In this document: positions 58,460 to 61,334 of the stretch, piece by piece
Numbering within the stretch: position 1 is the stretch's first letter
How the letters are laid out: every line of letters starts with the position of its first letter
Assembly: GCA_009773645.1 (NCBI GenBank)
Contig: WSYB01000019.1
Span: 1 to 61,334, forward strand
From: Geobacteraceae bacterium
Lineage (GTDB): Bacteria; Desulfobacterota; Desulfuromonadia; Geobacterales; Geobacteraceae
Direction of reading: 5' to 3'
Length of the DNA stretch: 61,334 nt
Position numbers and translations under genes: made by a program
The notes under the pieces: model-generated
The model's database searches: none
What the model was told of the DNA's origin: nothing
What the model saw: only the letters and a program-made list of their open reading frames with translations

Positions 58460-61334
58460 TTAATTGCAGTTCTGATGGCTGCCGCAACCACTTTCCTGCC
58501 AGGCGCCGCTCTTGTTCCAATTGGCGCTGCCGAGTGGTATATCGATGCCGCCCGTACCGCCCGTGCCGTTGTACCGGGCGTTGTCCGCCGCGTAGTTCGC
58601 CGGCATGTTGTACGGCTTCAGCAGATGCGGTATCTGCCAGCCGTGGGGTACCTTGATATGGCAGTCCATGCACTGATAGCCATTGTGCTTAGTTGTGTGA
58701 TAATTGCTTCCCCCGGAGCTGAAGCCGGTGTTGGTGAAGGTCGAACTGTGGCAGTTGTAGCACCAGATATTGGTGTCGCCGTACTTGGAGGCGCTGTTCC
58801 AGACGGTGTATAAGCTCCCGACGGGAACCTTGAGCATCTTCGCGTAGGCTGAGCCGTGGGGACCGTTCGGGTTGTTCTCCGCGCTGTCGGAGCCGTGGCA
58901 GTCAGAGCAGCGCATTTTCACCCCTCTTAACTGCGCGTCAGTAAAGCCGTTGTACCTGGGCATCATTTTGAAAACATAGGTTGTATTGAAGTTGCCATAG
59001 GTGGTATCGGCCTTGGCAGCCCCCTTATCACCCTCCACCCAGTGATACGAGGCGTTGTTAGTGCTGAACTCCTTTCCGCCGTCCGTCCAGGCGGCATTCC
59101 AGGAAGTGAGGCCTGTGTTGTAGCCGCTGTGGCACCTGAAACAGATTCTGTACTCATCGTCGCCGCCGTTAACACTGACCGAGGCGTAACCGGTAGGCGC
59201 AGTCCAGTTGCTGACACTGTTGGTCGGATCCACTCCCGGCGCCCCTCTGGTTGGGTTTACAGCGGTGGCGCTGTGGACATTATGGCAGTCGGCGCATTCC
59301 ACGTGCTTGTTGGCGGAGTTGGAGATATACGTTCCGTCCTCATTCCCTGCGGAGGTGCTCGGTTTGTGCCGCCCGGTGTAGCCAGCCACATTGTGCTTGT
59401 TGGTCTTTGCGAAGAGGGCGAATATCCCTTCCGCGTCATTGCTCATCGTGGCCGTCCTGTAGTAATCTTTGTTGGCCACGGTCTTGACCGGGCCGCCGCC
59501 CGGGTTGGTATCGCCCGTCTTGCTGTGGCAGCGGTAGCAGAAGTTCTCGTCGTTGCCGTCGGCCAGGTTTGCCCCGAGCGAGGCATAGAGCCTTCTGACG
59601 TTCCTGTCGTGGGTGGCGGTCGTCAAGGAGGAGAAGACGGACGGCTCAAGCGTTGTCCCGCTACCCCTGCCGTTGTGGCACTTGGAACAGTTGGCCTGGA
59701 ACGTTCCGCCGTTCGGCCCGGTCATGGTCGAAGCGATTGCGTATTCATGGGCTGAGCCGGAGTAGCTGGTGAACGGTATCGCCGCGCTTTTGGTGGAGCT
59801 GGTCTCGGTCAGTATCCGGGTCGTGCTCTTGGTCAGTTCGGTGGTGTGGCAGGTTATGCAGATGCCCCCCGTCCCCCCCGATGTGCCGATGTAGTCGCTG
59901 TTGGTGTAACCGCCGGTAACGGTCGGAACCACGGCAATGTCGGTCCTCAGGTTGTTCGCCCTGGCGTTGCTGTTGATGTTGAGCATCGGGCTGAAGATGC
60001 TGTGGTCCACGTGGCACATGGTGCATCTTCTGTTGTTGGAGTTCGTGCCGGAGGTGGCATCTCCCTGGGGCGCCTGCGTCGGGTAGGCGGCGCCGCTGCC
60101 CGAGTAGTTTCTCATGGCGTGGTGGTAGCCGCTTGTGTTGACCAGGTCGATTTTATGACAATCGGCACACTGATGATTGTTATTCCAGTAGGCAACAGTA
60201 GCAGCCTTATTCGCGTCACCAAGCCCGGTCGGATGGCAGGAGACGGTGTTGCAGGAGCTGCCGCCGGCGTTGTAAGTGTAATTCACGGTTACTGCTACCG
60301 CTGCGCCGCCGACATTGTCGCCATCCCTGTAGGTACCGCCGGCTGCGACGTTATACGACTCGTTCACGTGATTGGCATAACCGGTGATGGATGTATTGGT
60401 CGTTGTTGTCGCACTATGACAGTGCAGGCACTGCGGTTCGTTAGCAGGTGTAGTTCTGGTGTCGGCGTGTAACTGATGGGCATTTCCCTTTGGAGCGCCG
60501 GAAACATACAACGGGAAGGCGTTACGATATCCCGTGTAGGTGGAATTGCCGTGGCAGCCGTCGCACCCCAGGGTCTGGCCACCGCCCCATGTTACGGCGG
60601 TGCGCGGCGCTTTCCCCGCGCCGGTATAAGGCTGGGGAAAGGTCGTTCCCTGGCTGTGGCAGTAAATGTTGGAGCAGGCTGTTGAGGCGTTCACATAGGC
60701 CGTGCCGTCGCTGTTTGTCGCATCCCATACCACGTCTTTGTCCTTATTCACATGCCTTGACTTGTCGGTGATGCCGGTGCCGTTCGTGGTGGTGGCGTTG
60801 TGACATTTGGCGCAGCTGTAGCTGTAAGTTGTGCCGTCCACGTGCTTGCTGTGTTTGCCGGTGGTTATCAGCGCGCCGCTGCCGGTGGTGTAGTTGTGGC
60901 AACCCTTGCAGCCGATGGTCCCCTGCGCCGTCGCCCATGTGTAAGTGGCGTTGTTACCGTTTACGTTTGTGCCGCTTGAGTGGCAATAGGTGGTGTTGCA
61001 CTGGCCGCCAGTCCCGTTGGTATAATTGAAACCCTGGGTATCTGTGCCGGTGGTCCCGCCGGGGGCCCAAGCCGGGTTGCGCCCGGCGGAGCTGAAACCG
61101 AAAAAGATGTTTGCTGCGGAATTGGCCGCCACCGGACCGTTGGCGTGGCTGCTGACGTTCCGCGGATGGCATGAGGGGCAGGCAAAGATGTAGTTGCCGC
61201 CGCTGCTCCGGTTGCCCGGTGTGGCAGTGTAGGTTGTGAATACGGTTGCCGTGGCAAAGTGGATCAGGTGGCCGGCGGAGAGACCGGAAGCGGCGTTGCT
61301 CGCCTTGTGGCAGGTCTGGCAGTCGGTTGTCCCG
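58460..61334 (-). CDS. giant multiheme c-type cytochrome with CX2CH/CX4CH motifs, 5' end outside window
   Basis: At least 957 residues are encoded in the window, and the frame is open to the right edge. The GTG at 61132 is not the real start, because the upstream codons encode two more heme sites (CQTCH and CPSCH) without a stop. I count 16 CXXCH sites and three CX4CH sites (CNTTYCH, CSNIYCH, CNTVSCH). In the first part they repeat as triplets of two CX2CH and one CX4CH. This matches the Geobacter CxxxxCH/CXXCH domain family. The C-terminal region CSDCHGSDSAENNPNGPHGS, then CYNCHSSTF and CMDCHIKVPHGWQIPHLL, parallels the end of the first cytochrome. It is probably envelope-located and used in extracellular electron transfer. 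Confidence 0.92.
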   Translation of the reverse strand, partial: GTTDCQTCHKASNAASGLSAGHLIHFATATVFTTYTATPGNRSSGGNYIFACPSCHPRNVSSHANGPVAANSAANIFFGFSSAGRNPAWAPGGTTGTDTQGFNYTNGTGGQCNTTYCHSSGTNVNGNNATYTWATAQGTIGCKGCHNYTTGSGALITTGKHSKHVDGTTYSYSCAKCHNATTTNGTGITDKSRHVNKDKDVVWDATNSDGTAYVNASTACSNIYCHSQGTTFPQPYTGAGKAPRTAVTWGGGQTLGCDGCHGNSTYTGYRNAFPLYVSGAPKGNAHQLHADTRTTPANEPQCLHCHSATTTTNTSITGYANHVNESYNVAAGGTYRDGDNVGGAAVAVTVNYTYNAGGSSCNTVSCHPTGLGDANKAATVAYWNNNHQCADCHKIDLVNTSGYHHAMRNYSGSGAAYPTQAPQGDATSGTNSNNRRCTMCHVDHSIFSPMLNINSNARANNLRTDIAVVPTVTGGYTNSDYIGTSGGTGGICITCHTTELTKSTTRILTETSSTKSAAIPFTSYSGSAHEYAIASTMTGPNGGTFQANCSKCHNGRGSGTTLEPSVFSSLTTATHDRNVRRLYASLGANLADGNDENFCYRCHSKTGDTNPGGGPVKTVANKDYYRTATMSNDAEGIFALFAKTNKHNVAGYTGRHKPSTSAGNEDGTYISNSANKHVECADCHNVHSATAVNPTRGAPGVDPTNSVSNWTAPTGYASVSVNGGDDEYRICFRCHSGYNTGLTSWNAAWTDGGKEFSTNNASYHWVEGDKGAAKADTTYGNFNTTYVFKMMPRYNGFTDAQLRGVKMRCSDCHGSDSAENNPNGPHGSAYAKMLKVPVGSLYTVWNSASKYGDTNIWCYNCHSSTFTNTGFSSGGSNYHTTKHNGYQCMDCHIKVPHGWQIPHLLKPYNMPANYAADNARYNGTGGTGGIDIPLGSANWNKSGAWQESGCGSHQNCN

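Noticed and set aside
59042-59755. 237-codon plus-strand ORF opposite the second cytochrome
   Set aside because: It is a shadow of the heme-motif-rich minus strand, with no family match and no ribosome binding site.
61132-61132. GTG as the start codon of the right-hand cytochrome
   Set aside because: The frame remains open upstream and encodes two more CXXCH sites and no signal peptide at this point, so the start lies outside the window.

Overview
The window looks like the chromosome of a Geobacteraceae (Desulfuromonadia) bacterium. The grounds are two very large multiheme c-type cytochromes of the CXXCH plus CX4CH/CX5CH type, a PxxKW cysteine-rich protein, DUF3108, DUF2914 and DUF3553 genes, a complete type IV pilus assembly block, futalosine-route menaquinone synthesis (mqnA), and a probable selenocysteine-containing AhpD-like protein. 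No prophage, CRISPR array, rRNA or tRNA was seen. The only hints of mobile DNA are at the left edge: a truncated zinc-ribbon gene and a scar resembling a transposon end.

Layout. 1-1.3 kb: gene remnants and an orphan antitoxin-like regulator. 1.3-9.1 kb: single genes (AhpD-like selenoprotein, DUF3108, M20 peptidase, GNAT, spermidine-synthase-like protein, DUF3553, ABC-F ATPase, rhomboid-like protein). 9.2-19.3 kb: housekeeping genes secA, argJ and valS, with a serine hydrolase and a response regulator between them. 19.4-39 kb: type IV pilus genes, in order pilD-pilS-pilR, then a pilY1/minor-pilin operon behind a sigma-54 promoter, then a small HTH regulator with pilM-N-O-P-Q and a lipoprotein. 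39-47 kb: a codirectional run aroC-aroB-TPR-roadblock-aroQ-pepP-accB-accC-gcvH, followed by mqnA. 48-53 kb: NUDIX, PxxKW, phosphohexomutase, nifU-nifS, Uma2. 53.5-61.3 kb, minus strand: two giant multiheme cytochromes flanking a resB-ccsA heme-attachment pair; the right-hand cytochrome runs off the window.

How the genes fit together. PilS and PilR form an NtrB/NtrC-type pair, and the pilY1 operon just downstream carries a -24/-12 promoter, so local sigma-54 control of the minor-pilin/adhesin module is likely. PilD would process the prepilins encoded at 28.5-31.1 kb, and PilMNOPQ form the alignment complex and secretin. The aro genes make chorismate, the substrate of MqnA; menaquinone then feeds the extracellular electron transport for which the cytochromes are presumably built. 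The ResB-CcsA pair may be the dedicated heme lyase for its two flanking cytochromes.

Structure not explained by the genes. (1) Arrays of heptanucleotide repeats lie between codirectional genes at eight places, often as two opposed arms forming a long hairpin, and similar arrays sit inside valS and pilR. (2) A promoter plus hairpin cassette of about 80 bp occurs twice, before two unrelated genes. (3) Two copies of a roughly 125-bp palindromic dispersed repeat are present. (4) An in-frame UGA falls exactly at the second redox Cys of the AhpD-like gene.
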